In this document: positions 1 to 9,372 of the stretch, in pieces
Numbering within the stretch: the stretch's first letter is position 1
Layout: every line of letters starts with the position of its first letter
From: Silvibacterium acidisoli
GTDB lineage: Bacteria; Acidobacteriota; Terriglobia; Terriglobales; Acidobacteriaceae
Reading direction: 5' to 3'
DNA length: 64,000 bases
Assembly (NCBI GenBank): GCA_022870745.1
Contig: CP085323.1
Coordinates: forward strand, 186,001-250,000
The notes under the pieces: generated by a model
Seen by the model: only the letters and a program-made list of their open reading frames with translations
The model's database searches: none
Told to the model about the DNA's origin: nothing
Made by a program: the position numbers and the translations under genes

Positions 1-672
1 TGCCGGCAAAGCCAGCATGACATCGCTCTCCAGCAAGTCAGAACTCGCAGCCAATGCTGCCGCTGCATGTTCTCCTGCAGAGCCATGGTTCAATCCAAAT
101 GCGTCTGCACACATCACTGCCTGTACGCGCGCTTTTGCGCGGGTTTCTGCGTCCAGCTTTTGCAGATAGCTCAGTGAAACGGCATACTGCTTGCGCCACA
201 ACGCTGCCATTGCGGCTCCATAAGCCGATTCAGGGTCAGACGGATCGAGAGCCAGCGCACGGGTGTATGCGCGAAAAGCATCATCGGCGCTCTTGGGATC
301 GTGGTCCGCCGTCTCCATGTCAATCCGCGCAAGATTCTGCCATGCGCCCATTAACTTCGGATCGTGCAGGACCGCTAGCGAAAAGGCCTTTTTCGCGGCA
401 TCACGATGTCCGCTCTGTATAGCGACCACGCCAAGCAGGTTCTCCAGGCCGCCATCGTTTGGATAAAGCTTCATCGCGGAGTCCAGCGATGCCTGTGCGC
501 CACGAAGATCGCTGCTCTCAATCTGTCCCTGTATCTTTAAGACCGTCTCCCGGTAGCCAGCCCGCTGGGCATGAGCGAGGGGCGACGTGCAGAGCAACAT
601 CAACAGAATGCTGGCGGATGCTCTTCGCAATCTGCGCAATTGCCAGGCACTCCCAAAGAGAAAATGAAGCAC
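1..672 (-). CDS. Secreted TPR-repeat protein, 3' end cut by window edge
   Basis: The frame is open from a GTG at 672 to the window edge (224 codons), so the C-terminus is missing. The GTG is preceded by AGAGG at a sensible distance. It opens a good signal peptide: an arginine-rich n-region (RRLRRAS), a hydrophobic core, and a cleavage-like AHA-Q. An internal ATG at 600 would cut that signal in half, so GTG is preferred. The mature part is helical and alanine-rich with TPR-like repeats, for example a segment ending in YTRALALDPSDPESAYG. It is divergent, with a 33-bp gap, from another secreted TPR protein, and the two may act together outside the cytoplasm. The specific role is unknown. Confidence 0.8.
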   Translation of the reverse strand, partial: MLHFLFGSAWQLRRLRRASASILLMLLCTSPLAHAQRAGYRETVLKIQGQIESSDLRGAQASLDSAMKLYPNDGGLENLLGVVAIQSGHRDAAKKAFSLAVLHDPKLMGAWQNLARIDMETADHDPKSADDAFRAYTRALALDPSDPESAYGAAMAALWRKQYAVSLSYLQKLDAETRAKARVQAVMCADAFGLNHGSAGEHAAAALAASSDLLESDVMLALPA

Positions 673-705
673 GAAAACCTCTCGCCGCCATAATAAACTC
701 AGCGT

Positions 706-1698
706 ATGACCGAGTGGCGCCAAAGGGCAGCGCTGACTATTGCCCTCGCTATGATCACAATTCCCCAAAGCGGCCTCGCGCAACAGACGACCGATCAACC
801 TCCTCAAGGCATCGCCGGTGCCGACAAGCTGGGACTTTCCGAAACTCAGGCAGCCGCGCTGCAGCGGGCGCTCGACGCGCATGACTATCCTGCCGCTGAG
901 AACACACTTTTGCCGGAGATCCAGGCGGCTCAGGACCCGGCGTACAAAGATCGCCTGCTGCTGACTATCGCCGGTATCTACTTTCTCGATCATGACAACC
1001 TGCATGCGGCCGTTGCCTGGAAGAAAGCCGAAGCCATCAGCCCGTTGCCTCCGGCGCTGCAGTTCTCGTTGGCCATGGCGTACGTTGGAATGGGCAGGAG
1101 GCAGTGGGCGACGCAACAACTGCAGAGGCTCGCGGACGCCGATACGCAGAACGCACTCTATCCCTACTGGATGGGGCGTATCGACTACGATTCCCATTTT
1201 TATGAGACGGCGATTGCGCATTTTCAGAAAGCGATCGCTCTGAATCCGCAGATGGCGCGCGCCTACGATAACCTCGGGCTTTGCTTCTTTTACCGCAATC
1301 AGAATGCGCTCGCGGTCCAGAACTTTGAGAAGGCCATTGCGCTCGACAGTCATACGAAGCATCCTTCCCCGTGGCCGCACATCAATCTTGCCGCCGTCAT
1401 GCAGGCAACTGGCCAGCCTGCACAGGCCGAATCACACCTGCGCGAAGCCATCCGCATCGATCCGGGCATCGCTTCCGCACATTTCCAACTCGGTAATGTG
1501 CTTGACGCTATGGGAAAACTCCCGGCAGCTGTCGACGAATATAAGCAGGCTGCGCAACTGGATTCGCACTATGCCGAACCCCACTTCGCTCTCGCGCGTC
1601 TCTATCGCAGGCTTGGGCAAGATGACCTCTCCCGTCACGAAGTGCAGCTATACACACAACTGCACAACCCTTCAGGACACAGCCCCACAACCCCGTAA
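706..1698 (+). CDS. Secreted tetratricopeptide-repeat protein
   Basis: 330 residues. Residues 1-25 look like a signal peptide (hydrophobic ALTIALAMI, then LAQ-Q). The rest is a run of TPR units; clear ones include AIAHFQKAIALNPQMARAYD, a following LAVQNFEKAIALD, and two further C-terminal units ending in QLDSHYAEPHFALARLYRRL. TPR proteins of this kind are scaffolds for protein-protein contacts, and nothing here points to an enzyme. It starts 33 bp from the divergent TPR gene, so both promoters must overlap. A strong hairpin follows the stop and separates it from the convergent TonB receptor gene. Confidence 0.85.
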   Translation: MTEWRQRAALTIALAMITIPQSGLAQQTTDQPPQGIAGADKLGLSETQAAALQRALDAHDYPAAENTLLPEIQAAQDPAYKDRLLLTIAGIYFLDHDNLHAAVAWKKAEAISPLPPALQFSLAMAYVGMGRRQWATQQLQRLADADTQNALYPYWMGRIDYDSHFYETAIAHFQKAIALNPQMARAYDNLGLCFFYRNQNALAVQNFEKAIALDSHTKHPSPWPHINLAAVMQATGQPAQAESHLREAIRIDPGIASAHFQLGNVLDAMGKLPAAVDEYKQAAQLDSHYAEPHFALARLYRRLGQDDLSRHEVQLYTQLHNPSGHSPTTP

Positions 1699-1720
1699 AG
1701 ATACTCGCATTGGAGCAAAA

Positions 1721-1754
1721 ACAGGCCGCCGGCAAATCCATGTCGGCGGCCTGT
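1721..1754. terminator. Bidirectional intrinsic terminator between convergent genes
   Basis: Perfect 11-bp inverted repeat (ACAGGCCGCCG at 1721-1731, its complement at 1744-1754) with a 12-nt loop. On the minus strand the stem is followed by TTTTTG, so it should end the TonB receptor transcript well. On the plus strand CTGTTT follows, a weaker tail for the TPR gene. Confidence 0.8.
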
Positions 1755-1773
1755 CTGTTTACTGCGTCTGCCG

Positions 1774-4700
1774 CTAGAACTCGATACGGCCGGCAAACTG
1801 GATCGTACGCGGGTTGCTGACCGTGCCGTTCCAGGTGCCAAACGAATTGCCAGTTGCGGCCACGTCCGTCACGAACGGAAGCGAAGGTCCATTGCCCGTC
1901 GATACGAAGTAGTGGTTGTTGAATGCGTTGAAGAAGTTCGCCATGAACTTGAAGTTGATCTTCTCGGTGATCCTCGTGTTCTTGGTGAAGGCTACATCTG
2001 TGTCCTGGAAAGCCGAACCGTAGACATTCGAAACGGCGCTTCCCGAACCTGTGTAGTTGAACTGCGAGAAGTTCGATTCAAACGCGGCAGGATTCAGATA
2101 TTTACCGTCAGAATGAGGGTTATATCCGTTGCGGCCGTGGATATAGGGCTTCTGTCCAGGAATCAAACCTGGAATGCAGGACTGACGGAACTGCGGAACC
2201 AGGCTGCTCGTGGTGCAGGCCGACGACGAGAACCAGAGCGGCGTGCCGTACTCGTAGTGGTAGAGCGGAGCCACCTGCCATCCACCGACAACAACATTTG
2301 TAAGACCGCCGCTGCTGAGGAAGCGCTTGTTCTTGCCGAACGGCAGGTCGTACACGATCGACACCTGAGCGGTGATCGGGACGTTGTCCGGAGCGAGCGC
2401 ATAGTCGCGGGTAGTCGGATTGAAAGGCGAGAACTGACCGGCATTGCCGAGCCCCGATGAGTTCTGCGACTGCACACCGTCCGTCGCGTTCGTCATCAGC
2501 TTCGAATATGTAAACGAACCCAGTACAAATAGTCCGTTCTTCGCCTGGTGATCGACCTGCACCTGCAGAGAGTGGTACGAAGACTGAGCGTGACCTTCAT
2601 TCAGACCCGGCAGCGTGCCGCAGAACTGCGGATACGGCAGCAGAGCCTGTGCGAGCGTGGGCGTGCAACCGGTCAGCTGGCTGGCCCAACCAACATATGG
2701 CTCACTTACACCGTGAGCGGCAAATACCGCCGGGCCATTAGCCGCGGTGTAGCTGGTCGACAGGTCCGATCCGATCGAGCTGATTGCGTTATTGAACGGG
2801 TTAAGAGTATTCGCGGGGTTCAGCAGCGAAGGCAGATGGATGCCCTCGGTGCCGACATATGAAACGCGCGTGCTGAAGCTCTTCGGCAACTGGCGCTCAA
2901 CAGTCAGGTTCCACTGCGAAGAGTAAGGACGGCGGTTGCCATCGAGGGGGCGATAAAGTGACGGGGTCTGTCCGTTATCGAAGCCAGAATTGATATTCTG
3001 TGTCGGCCCTACCTGCGCGGGGTTGATGCCGCTCTGAAGATACAGCGCAGGAGACTTCAGGTTTCCAACCGAGGTCTCGTTCAACGTGACGCTCTTGTTG
3101 AATCCATCCAGTCCCATGCCGCCACCCCAGTTCGGATAGAAGGCCTGGCCGAAATAGATACCGTAGCCGGCACGAATGACCGTCTTGTCATTCATCGAGT
3201 AAGCGAAGCCGAGACGTGGTGCAAACCCCTTCTTGAACGGAATTTCGGGGACATTGGCTCCATAGCTGGCCGCGCCGTAGCCATGCCCGGCGAAAGCCAG
3301 ACGTCCTGCCAGCTCGGTGCCACCTGCGGTTACGGCATCGGGGTTGGCACCGTTCAGATCGATGAACGAAAGGTGGTTGTACTTCTCGCGGAAGGGCTGA
3401 ATGTAATCCCAACGCAGGCTGTAATCAACCGTCAGCTTCGGCAGAACGCGCCAGCTGTCGCCCACGTGGAATGCCCACGCATCCTGACGCGGATACTCGG
3501 CAAGGATGTTGTAGTAGTTGATGTTCGCACTGGAGGCGGCACCAAGATAGAACGAAGCAGCGGCATCGCCAGGGCAGCCTCCGTTTGCGCACCCCTGGTT
3601 GCCGGTTGTGTCAGCCTGAAAATTGAACGTACCGCCCTGGTTGGTACCGAGGTGAATCGATGTGCCTGCCAGGCGCCATTCGAAGCCGGCATTGATAGTG
3701 TGCGAGCCCATGATGCGCGTGAACACATCATTGAATGCCCAGGTGCCGCGCGTAGTCTTGGCCTGCCCAGGATCAGGAAGGTCATTGTTGCCCAACTGGT
3801 TGTAACCACCGCCGAAGGTCATTTCCGGCAGATAAGACGTGTTGGCGACACCGGGGACGGTCGGCAGATTAGCATGACCGTTCAGAGCGTAGTACGACTC
3901 GTTACGGTTCAGGTAGCCGATGGTCGCGTGGTTGGTCATGTTGCCCGAGAAGTTATGCTCCCAGTTCAGGCGCTGGATGTTTGCATTCTCAGGGTCTGCA
4001 GGCCCTGCGGTTGAAATTGCGATCGGCAGATCGCTCTGCGTATTCAGACCCGCACGCTGCCACCAGGTCGTCCAGTAGAAGTGATCCTTCTGGCCAACGT
4101 TCATATCCACGCGGCCGAAGTAGACGTTCTCATTCGCCGTCAGCGAACCCTGACCTGCCCGCGAAACATAGTTGTTGGTTTCTCCGCTGTTTGTCGGCGT
4201 AGGCAACTGCGCCATGAAGGCTGCAGCGATCGGATCTGCGTAGGCGGGATTGATCTGGTTCATCACGCCGCCGAAAGCGATAGGCTGACCAGCGTCCGCA
4301 CCGTACTTCACAGGATCATTCGGATAGTAAAGCTGGCTTCCGGCTCCGCTGAAGTTGCCCGTGCGTGCCGCGAGCGAAGGAATCGACAAGGTAGACGAGT
4401 TTGCACCGCCGGCTTCCTTGAAGCCTTCGTAGTTGAAGTAGAAGTATCCCTTCACCAGCGAAGACGGGCCGTGCAGTTTCGGAATCAGGATCGGGCCACC
4501 GAGGTTCGCACCAAAGTCGTTTTCCTTGTCAGGCGACTTTGTAGCTCCCCACTGTGCGGCATTCAGAGCATCGTTGCGCAGGTACTCATAAGCAGCGCCA
4601 TGGAACTGGTCGCCACCTGAACGCGTGGAAATAATCAACTGGCCCGAGGTCGAGTTGCCGTACTGCGCGTCATAGTTCGCGGTCAGCACGTGCACTTCGC

Positions 4701-5376
4701 TGGTGATGTCAGGCGACATACCAAAGTCGGTTTCAAGGCTGACCATGCCGCTCTGGTTCATGTAGCCTTCCATCGCGGTAGCGCCGTCTACAAGGGCTTC
4801 GTCACCGCTGACCAGACCACCATTGATGCGGGTGTTGTATGCATTACCGCTGGCTCCAGTGGAGACGCCGGGAAGCATATCGGCTACAGTCACCGAGGAA
4901 CGCGGCGCGCCGGAGACCGTCAGCGGAAAATCCTGCAGGGTCTCGGGAGCGATACCGCCGCCGATGGTCGGGTCGACGTAGTTGATCGTCGAGGTCTCAC
5001 CGGTCACCGTCACTTCCTGCTGAGCGGTGCCAAGCGGCAGCTGAATATTCGCACGAGCCTGTTGCGTTGCGAGAAGCTGGATACCGGTCTGCGTTACCGA
5101 CTTGAATCCGTTCGCGGTAGCCTGCAGGTTGTAAATGCCGGGCGAAATATTCGCAAAGGTAAACTCGCCGCTCGGACCACTCGTGATCGTCTGCTTGAAG
5201 TGGGTGCTTTCGTTCGTCAGCGTGAGAGTTACACCCGCAACGGCGGATCCGCTGGGATCTGTGGCAGTACCGGTAAGAGAAGCGTTTGTATCCTGCGCGT
5301 ACGCAGGTGTCATAAGGCCCAGGCATAGCAACGAGTACACAAGCCACTTGGCCGCAGAAAAGATTCTGCTTCGCAT
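1774..5376 (-). CDS. Oar-like TonB-dependent outer-membrane receptor with carboxypeptidase-regulatory domain
   Basis: 1200 residues. A signal peptide (core LVYSLLCLGL, cleavage near AYA-Q) is followed by a carboxypeptidase-regulatory-like beta-sandwich at about 28-115, with motifs GTATDPSGSAVAGV and FTFANISPGIYNLQA. A TonB plug follows, then a long beta-barrel ending in aromatic phenylalanine (GRIEF), the usual outer-membrane barrel signature. The ATG at 5376 is chosen because GGAGGTG lies just upstream. The in-frame TTG at 5391 lies before that ribosome site and is rejected. Acidobacteria carry many such receptors, usually thought to import plant-derived oligosaccharides; the substrate cannot be read here. 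It is monocistronic, with its own promoter and a terminator. Confidence 0.9.
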   Translation of the reverse strand: MRSRIFSAAKWLVYSLLCLGLMTPAYAQDTNASLTGTATDPSGSAVAGVTLTLTNESTHFKQTITSGPSGEFTFANISPGIYNLQATANGFKSVTQTGIQLLATQQARANIQLPLGTAQQEVTVTGETSTINYVDPTIGGGIAPETLQDFPLTVSGAPRSSVTVADMLPGVSTGASGNAYNTRINGGLVSGDEALVDGATAMEGYMNQSGMVSLETDFGMSPDITSEVHVLTANYDAQYGNSTSGQLIISTRSGGDQFHGAAYEYLRNDALNAAQWGATKSPDKENDFGANLGGPILIPKLHGPSSLVKGYFYFNYEGFKEAGGANSSTLSIPSLAARTGNFSGAGSQLYYPNDPVKYGADAGQPIAFGGVMNQINPAYADPIAAAFMAQLPTPTNSGETNNYVSRAGQGSLTANENVYFGRVDMNVGQKDHFYWTTWWQRAGLNTQSDLPIAISTAGPADPENANIQRLNWEHNFSGNMTNHATIGYLNRNESYYALNGHANLPTVPGVANTSYLPEMTFGGGYNQLGNNDLPDPGQAKTTRGTWAFNDVFTRIMGSHTINAGFEWRLAGTSIHLGTNQGGTFNFQADTTGNQGCANGGCPGDAAASFYLGAASSANINYYNILAEYPRQDAWAFHVGDSWRVLPKLTVDYSLRWDYIQPFREKYNHLSFIDLNGANPDAVTAGGTELAGRLAFAGHGYGAASYGANVPEIPFKKGFAPRLGFAYSMNDKTVIRAGYGIYFGQAFYPNWGGGMGLDGFNKSVTLNETSVGNLKSPALYLQSGINPAQVGPTQNINSGFDNGQTPSLYRPLDGNRRPYSSQWNLTVERQLPKSFSTRVSYVGTEGIHLPSLLNPANTLNPFNNAISSIGSDLSTSYTAANGPAVFAAHGVSEPYVGWASQLTGCTPTLAQALLPYPQFCGTLPGLNEGHAQSSYHSLQVQVDHQAKNGLFVLGSFTYSKLMTNATDGVQSQNSSGLGNAGQFSPFNPTTRDYALAPDNVPITAQVSIVYDLPFGKNKRFLSSGGLTNVVVGGWQVAPLYHYEYGTPLWFSSSACTTSSLVPQFRQSCIPGLIPGQKPYIHGRNGYNPHSDGKYLNPAAFESNFSQFNYTGSGSAVSNVYGSAFQDTDVAFTKNTRITEKINFKFMANFFNAFNNHYFVSTGNGPSLPFVTDVAATGNSFGTWNGTVSNPRTIQFAGRIEF

Positions 5377-5702
5377 GAAACCCACCTCCAAAACAACACA
5401 AAAGCCATGAGTCGATCGTTGTTGGCAGCCGTGCGATAACTCCCCGCCGGCCGTTAGAGTGCCGCTAAACTTGCTTTACAAACCCGGCGCGAATCTTATT
5501 GGGATAAACCACGCTTTGTCAATCGAATGCTTTCTATGACTTATCTGCTCATGAAATACCGAGCACATTCTTGCAGTGAAAGATAATTACACGCGCATAA
5601 AAGAAACATCACCCGGCGCCAAAACAGACGCAGGCAATAAATCCATATCGAGGATGTCGAGCGTCTGGCCCCCGGCACGAGCCACGGGATAAGCTCAGAA
5701 TT
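5377..5702. other. Intergenic region between divergent TonB receptor and EamA genes
   Basis: 326 bases with no convincing gene. It holds the ribosome site of the receptor gene, a good sigma-70-type promoter firing leftward (listed separately) and a long AT-rich leader. Nothing further was recognised toward the EamA gene. Confidence 0.6.
5493..5522 (-). promoter_or_regulatory. Sigma-70-type promoter of the TonB receptor gene
   Basis: On the minus strand TTGACA (5522-5517) and TAAGAT (5498-5493) are separated by 18 bases. The predicted start near 5486 leaves a leader of about 110 nt before the ATG at 5376. Confidence 0.6.
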
Positions 5703-6125
5703 ATGAACTGGCTTCTTTGGTCTTTCCTCTCTGCCCTGTTTGCCGCGGCAACCGCCGTACTCGCCAAGATGGGCGTGGCGCACGTCGACTCGAACCTCGC
5801 CACCGCGGTACGCACAACGGTCGTACTGGTGATGGCATGGGCGATCGTCTTGGCCTTCGGATCGCACAAGGAATTTGCCGCGCTCGACCGAAAGAGCATG
5901 GCCTTCCTTATCGCCTCCGGTATCGGGACGGGGCTCTCCTGGTTGTGCTACTTCCGGGCGCTTTCGCTGGGCGAGGCCTCGAAGGTCGCACCGATCGACA
6001 AGCTGAGCGTGGTCTTTGTAATTCTGCTGGCGTGGCCGCTGCTGGGAGAGAAGTTAAGCACCGGCAAGCTGCTCGGCGGCGGACTGATCGCCGCCGGAGC
6101 CGTCGTGCTTACGCTTGCGAAATAA
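5703..6125 (+). CDS. EamA-family small membrane transporter
   Basis: 140 residues with four to five hydrophobic helices and the EamA/DMT pattern: an N-terminal FAAATAVLAKMGV, central FRALSLGEASKVAPIDKLS, and C-terminal GEKLSTGKLLGGGLIAAGAV. That is half the usual ten-helix drug/metabolite transporter length, so it should work as a homodimer, or as half of a pair like other single-EamA proteins. The substrate is not predictable. It converges on an MFS gene only 8 bp beyond its stop. The ATG at 5703 is the only sensible start. Confidence 0.85.
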   Translation: MNWLLWSFLSALFAAATAVLAKMGVAHVDSNLATAVRTTVVLVMAWAIVLAFGSHKEFAALDRKSMAFLIASGIGTGLSWLCYFRALSLGEASKVAPIDKLSVVFVILLAWPLLGEKLSTGKLLGGGLIAAGAVVLTLAK

Positions 6126-6133
6126 TCGCCGCG

Positions 6134-7429
6134 CTAGTTCGGAGTTGCAGTAAGGTCGTCGTCCTTGGTCTCGCGAATCATGAACAGGCCGAGCAGTGTC
6201 AGGATCGCAGAGACAGAAAGGTAGTAGCCGACGTACTTGAGCCCGTAGGTGCGCGCCAGCCAGGTTGCGATATAGGGCGCAACGGAAGCGCCCAGGATAC
6301 CTGCGATGCTGAATGCCAGCGAGCTGCCGGTATAGCGCACCTCGGTGGGAAACAACTCAGACACAATCGTGCCCAACGGCCCGTAGGTCATCCCCATCAG
6401 CGAGAGCCCGATCACCATCATCGCAACCGCACCGCCCGTTCCGGCAACGAACAAGGGAGCCAGGACAAGTCCGAAAAGTGCAATGAGCACCGAGACGCCG
6501 ATCATCACACGCTTGCGTCCGCGCTCCGCCATGATGGCCGAAATCGGAATGGTCGCACCGAAGAAGAGCATGCCGAAAAGCTGGATCATCAGGAAGGTGC
6601 CGCGGCTGTAATGCAAAGCATTCGTGCCCCACGAAAGCGCGAAGACCGTCATCAGGTAGAACAGCACGAAGGTCGCAAGGCATACGAAGATTCCCGCCAC
6701 CAGCGGTCCAAGGTGCTTCGCGAAAACCGACGCAACCGGCACGCCCGTCTTTTCATGCTTCTTCATCGACTCCTGAAACACCGGAGTCTCCGTAATCGTG
6801 AGCCGCACATAAAGCCCCAACAACACCAGCACCGCACTCGCGATAAACGGCAAACGCCACCCGAAGGAGAAAAACTGCTTATCCGTCAGCCAGCGCGAGA
6901 GCAGCAGGAAGGTTCCACCCGAAAGCAGGAAGCCAATTGGCGCCCCCAACTGCGGAAACATCCCGTACAGCGCACGCTTCTTCGGCGGAGCGTTCTCCAC
7001 CGCCAGCAGCACCGCGCCACCCCACTCACCGCCCAGCCCAATGCCCTGTCCGAAGCGGCACAGCGCCAATAGCAGCGGCGCAATCACACCAATCTTTGAA
7101 TAGCCCGGCAGCACGCCGATCAGGAAGGTCGACAGCCCCATCGTCGAGAGCGCCAGCACCAGCGTGCGCTTGCGGCCTATCCGGTCGCCGAAGTGCCCGA
7201 AGAGCGCCGAGCCGATGGGACGCGCTAAAAACGCAATGCCAAAGGTCGCAAGCGACTCCAGAACCGCCGAGGCTGGATCCGACGCCGAGAAGAACAGCTT
7301 GGGAAATACAAGCACTGCGGCAGTCGCATAGATGTAGAAATCGAAGAACTCAACCGTGGTGCCAACCAGGCTTGCAAATAAAACCTGGCGCGGAGTATTG
7401 ACGGGCTTTGCGGTCTGTAGGGATGTCAT
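6134..7429 (-). CDS. MFS transporter, metabolite:H+ symporter (MHS) family
   Basis: 431 residues, 12 transmembrane helices. The diagnostic motifs are in place: VEFFDFYIYA in helix 1, GHFGDRIGRKRTL between helices 2 and 3, and GQGIGLGGEWGGAVLL in helix 4, typical of MHS proteins (relatives of ProP, ShiA and KgtP). It should import an organic acid, betaine or amino-acid-like solute with protons; the sequence alone does not say which. The ATG at 7429 places the N-terminus about 15 residues before helix 1. An upstream in-frame GTG at 7471 is possible but has GGGAG almost touching it. Confidence 0.9.
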   Translation of the reverse strand: MTSLQTAKPVNTPRQVLFASLVGTTVEFFDFYIYATAAVLVFPKLFFSASDPASAVLESLATFGIAFLARPIGSALFGHFGDRIGRKRTLVLALSTMGLSTFLIGVLPGYSKIGVIAPLLLALCRFGQGIGLGGEWGGAVLLAVENAPPKKRALYGMFPQLGAPIGFLLSGGTFLLLSRWLTDKQFFSFGWRLPFIASAVLVLLGLYVRLTITETPVFQESMKKHEKTGVPVASVFAKHLGPLVAGIFVCLATFVLFYLMTVFALSWGTNALHYSRGTFLMIQLFGMLFFGATIPISAIMAERGRKRVMIGVSVLIALFGLVLAPLFVAGTGGAVAMMVIGLSLMGMTYGPLGTIVSELFPTEVRYTGSSLAFSIAGILGASVAPYIATWLARTYGLKYVGYYLSVSAILTLLGLFMIRETKDDDLTATPN

Positions 7430-7538
7430 CGTTCTGAATTCCCTGTATTTTATTGCATTTTCAAATCGCACACTCCCTAAAAGACGAGAGCGGCATAACG
7501 CAACTGCGAAGGTTTTAGGTGAGAACCTGATACGTGAT

Positions 7539-8729
7539 TTACAGCTTCGCGAAGAAGTCCTTCATGCGCGCGAGCCCTGCTTCCACCACATCGTGCGACG
7601 TGGCGTACGACAACCGGATATGTTCATGCGTGCCGAAGGCCTCACCCGGAACAGTGACCACGCGCCCTTCGTGCAGCAACCGGCTTGCCAGCTCCATCGT
7701 GGTGCGTGCGCCCGGCCTGCCAAGGTACTGGCTCACATTCGGATACACGTAGAACGCGCCTTCCGGCTTCGTGCAGGTAATGCCCGGAATCTCCGCCAGC
7801 CGATTCAGGGTGCGGTCACGCAGCTTCAGGTAGTCAGCCCGCATCTCTGCGACGCAATCCTGAGAACCAGCCAGAGCGGCAATTGCCGCACGTTGCACGA
7901 TCGAGGTTGCGGATGAAGTCGATTGGCTCAGCAGCTTTCCGATCGCTGCAATGATCGGCTTCGGACCAAGCGCAAAGCCAGCGCGCCAGCCGGTCATCGC
8001 ATAGGTCTTCGAGAGCGAGCCGAGCACAATCACATGCTCCTTGCAATCGGTGAACGATCCTCCGCTAACCAGTACACCCGTGTACTGCAGATACACATAG
8101 CACTCATCGAGCAGCAGGTAGATGCCACGCTCGTGCGCGAGCTGCACAATGCGCTCGAGTTCTTCTGGAGCAATCACCGCCCCCGCAGGGTTATTCGGCG
8201 AATTGAGAATAATCGCCTTCGTGCGCCGCGTGATGGCTTTCTCAATCATCTCCGCTGTAATGCGGAACGAGTCGGCCTCGCTGGTTTCGAGCAGAACGAC
8301 CTTGCCGCCCCCGTATTGCACGATGTCACGAAAAGAAACCCAGTACGGCGCAGGCAGAATCACCTCATCGCCATGATCCACCAACACCTGTAGCGCACAG
8401 AAGAGCGCCAGCTTTCCACCCGAGGTGAAGACAGCTTCATCCGGCGCATAGTTTGAACCGAAGTCCTCGGCATGGCGGTTTACAATCGCCTGCCGCAGCT
8501 CGGGAATTCCAGCCACGACGGTGTAGCGGGTAAAGTTCTGATGGATAGCCTCGACGGCCGCATCCTTGATGTGCTGCGGCGTGGCGAAATGCGGCTCACC
8601 CGCACCAAAATCCGAGAGATCCACGCCCTGCGAGCGCAGCTTTGCCGCTTCGGCGGTCACGGCCATGGTGGCCGAAATCTCGATGCGTCCAATGCGGTCA
8701 GCAAAAACCTTACTGGCTGTCGTCGTCAT
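7539..8729 (-). CDS. PLP-dependent class I/II aminotransferase (aspartate aminotransferase-like)
   Basis: 396 residues, normal length for fold-type I aminotransferases. Visible marks are FGAGEPHFATP near the start, the NSPNNPAG substrate-loop motif, DECYVYLQY (the PLP-binding Asp region), SLSKTYAMTGWRAGF with the Schiff-base lysine, and a C-terminal IRLSYATS that supplies the carboxylate-binding arginine. This pattern fits the AspC/AAT Ib group, which transfers amino groups between aspartate or similar donors and 2-oxoglutarate in the cytoplasm. Exact specificity is uncertain. It is followed, 55 bp upstream on the same strand, by coaD. Confidence 0.9.
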   Translation of the reverse strand: MTTTASKVFADRIGRIEISATMAVTAEAAKLRSQGVDLSDFGAGEPHFATPQHIKDAAVEAIHQNFTRYTVVAGIPELRQAIVNRHAEDFGSNYAPDEAVFTSGGKLALFCALQVLVDHGDEVILPAPYWVSFRDIVQYGGGKVVLLETSEADSFRITAEMIEKAITRRTKAIILNSPNNPAGAVIAPEELERIVQLAHERGIYLLLDECYVYLQYTGVLVSGGSFTDCKEHVIVLGSLSKTYAMTGWRAGFALGPKPIIAAIGKLLSQSTSSATSIVQRAAIAALAGSQDCVAEMRADYLKLRDRTLNRLAEIPGITCTKPEGAFYVYPNVSQYLGRPGARTTMELASRLLHEGRVVTVPGEAFGTHEHIRLSYATSHDVVEAGLARMKDFFAKL

Positions 8730-8784
8730 GATGATTCATTCTTGCAGATTCCTGCGTGCAAGCGCGACTTACCGGCTGTCGTTA

Positions 8785-9282
8785 CTACCTGCTGCCATTT
8801 TTGGGCACGCGCTGGCTCAGCCGGTCGATCACAAACTGCGGCACCAATCCCTCGACTGAACCGCCCAGCTCAAAAACTTCCTTCACCAGACGCGAGCTCA
8901 GGAATGAGTACTTGCCATCCGGCATGAGAAAGACCGTCTCCAGCTCGGGCGCAAGGCGGCGGTTCATCATTGCCATCTGCAGCTCGTACTCGTAATCGCT
9001 GATCGCGCGAATGCCGCGCAGTACAGCCTGCGCCTTCTGCTGCCGGGCAAAGTCGACAAGCAGGCCATCGAAGGAGCAGACCGAGACATTGCCGAATCCG
9101 GCAACGCCTTCTGTCAGCATTTCGACACGCTCTTCGACGTTAAAAAGCGGGTTCTTACTCGAATTACGCAGTACCGCAACGACCAGGTGCTCGAACAGCT
9201 TGGAGCTGCGTGCAATCAGGTCAAGATGCCCATAAGTGACGGGATCAAAGCTGCCGGGGTAGATGGCTTTTACATTATTCAC
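8785..9282 (-). CDS. coaD: Phosphopantetheine adenylyltransferase
   Basis: 165 residues, the standard CoaD length. The nucleotidyltransferase motif YPGSFDPVTYGHLDLI opens the protein, with the TxGH-type GH pair. Later features are AVLRNSSKNPLF, the RGIRAISDYEYELQMA loop that grips phosphopantetheine and ATP, and FLSSRLVKEVFELGG near the end. It catalyses the penultimate step of coenzyme A synthesis, joining 4'-phosphopantetheine with ATP to give dephospho-CoA. The ATG at 9282 is the obvious start. It lies downstream of recA, separated by a hairpin. Confidence 0.97.
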   Translation of the reverse strand: MNNVKAIYPGSFDPVTYGHLDLIARSSKLFEHLVVAVLRNSSKNPLFNVEERVEMLTEGVAGFGNVSVCSFDGLLVDFARQQKAQAVLRGIRAISDYEYELQMAMMNRRLAPELETVFLMPDGKYSFLSSRLVKEVFELGGSVEGLVPQFVIDRLSQRVPKNGSR

Positions 9283-9326
9283 GCAAGGTGATTGTAGCCG
9301 CTATGACGTGAGGGTGCACCAGACAG

Positions 9327-9355
9327 AAGCGGCAGACCGTGATGGTCTGCCGCTT
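9327..9355. terminator. Hairpin between recA and coaD, probable terminator
   Basis: Perfect 12-bp stem (AAGCGGCAGACC at 9327-9338, complement at 9344-9355) with a 5-nt loop. The minus-strand tail is CTGTCTGG, so the T-run is poor; it may be a weak terminator or an RNA-end stabiliser. Confidence 0.55.
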
Positions 9356-9372
9356 CGATCAAGACGAGCAAC

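Noticed and set aside
5717-7072. 451-codon plus-strand frame over the EamA and MFS genes
   Set aside because: It is arginine/glutamine-rich shadow sequence antisense to the MFS gene and out of frame with the EamA gene.
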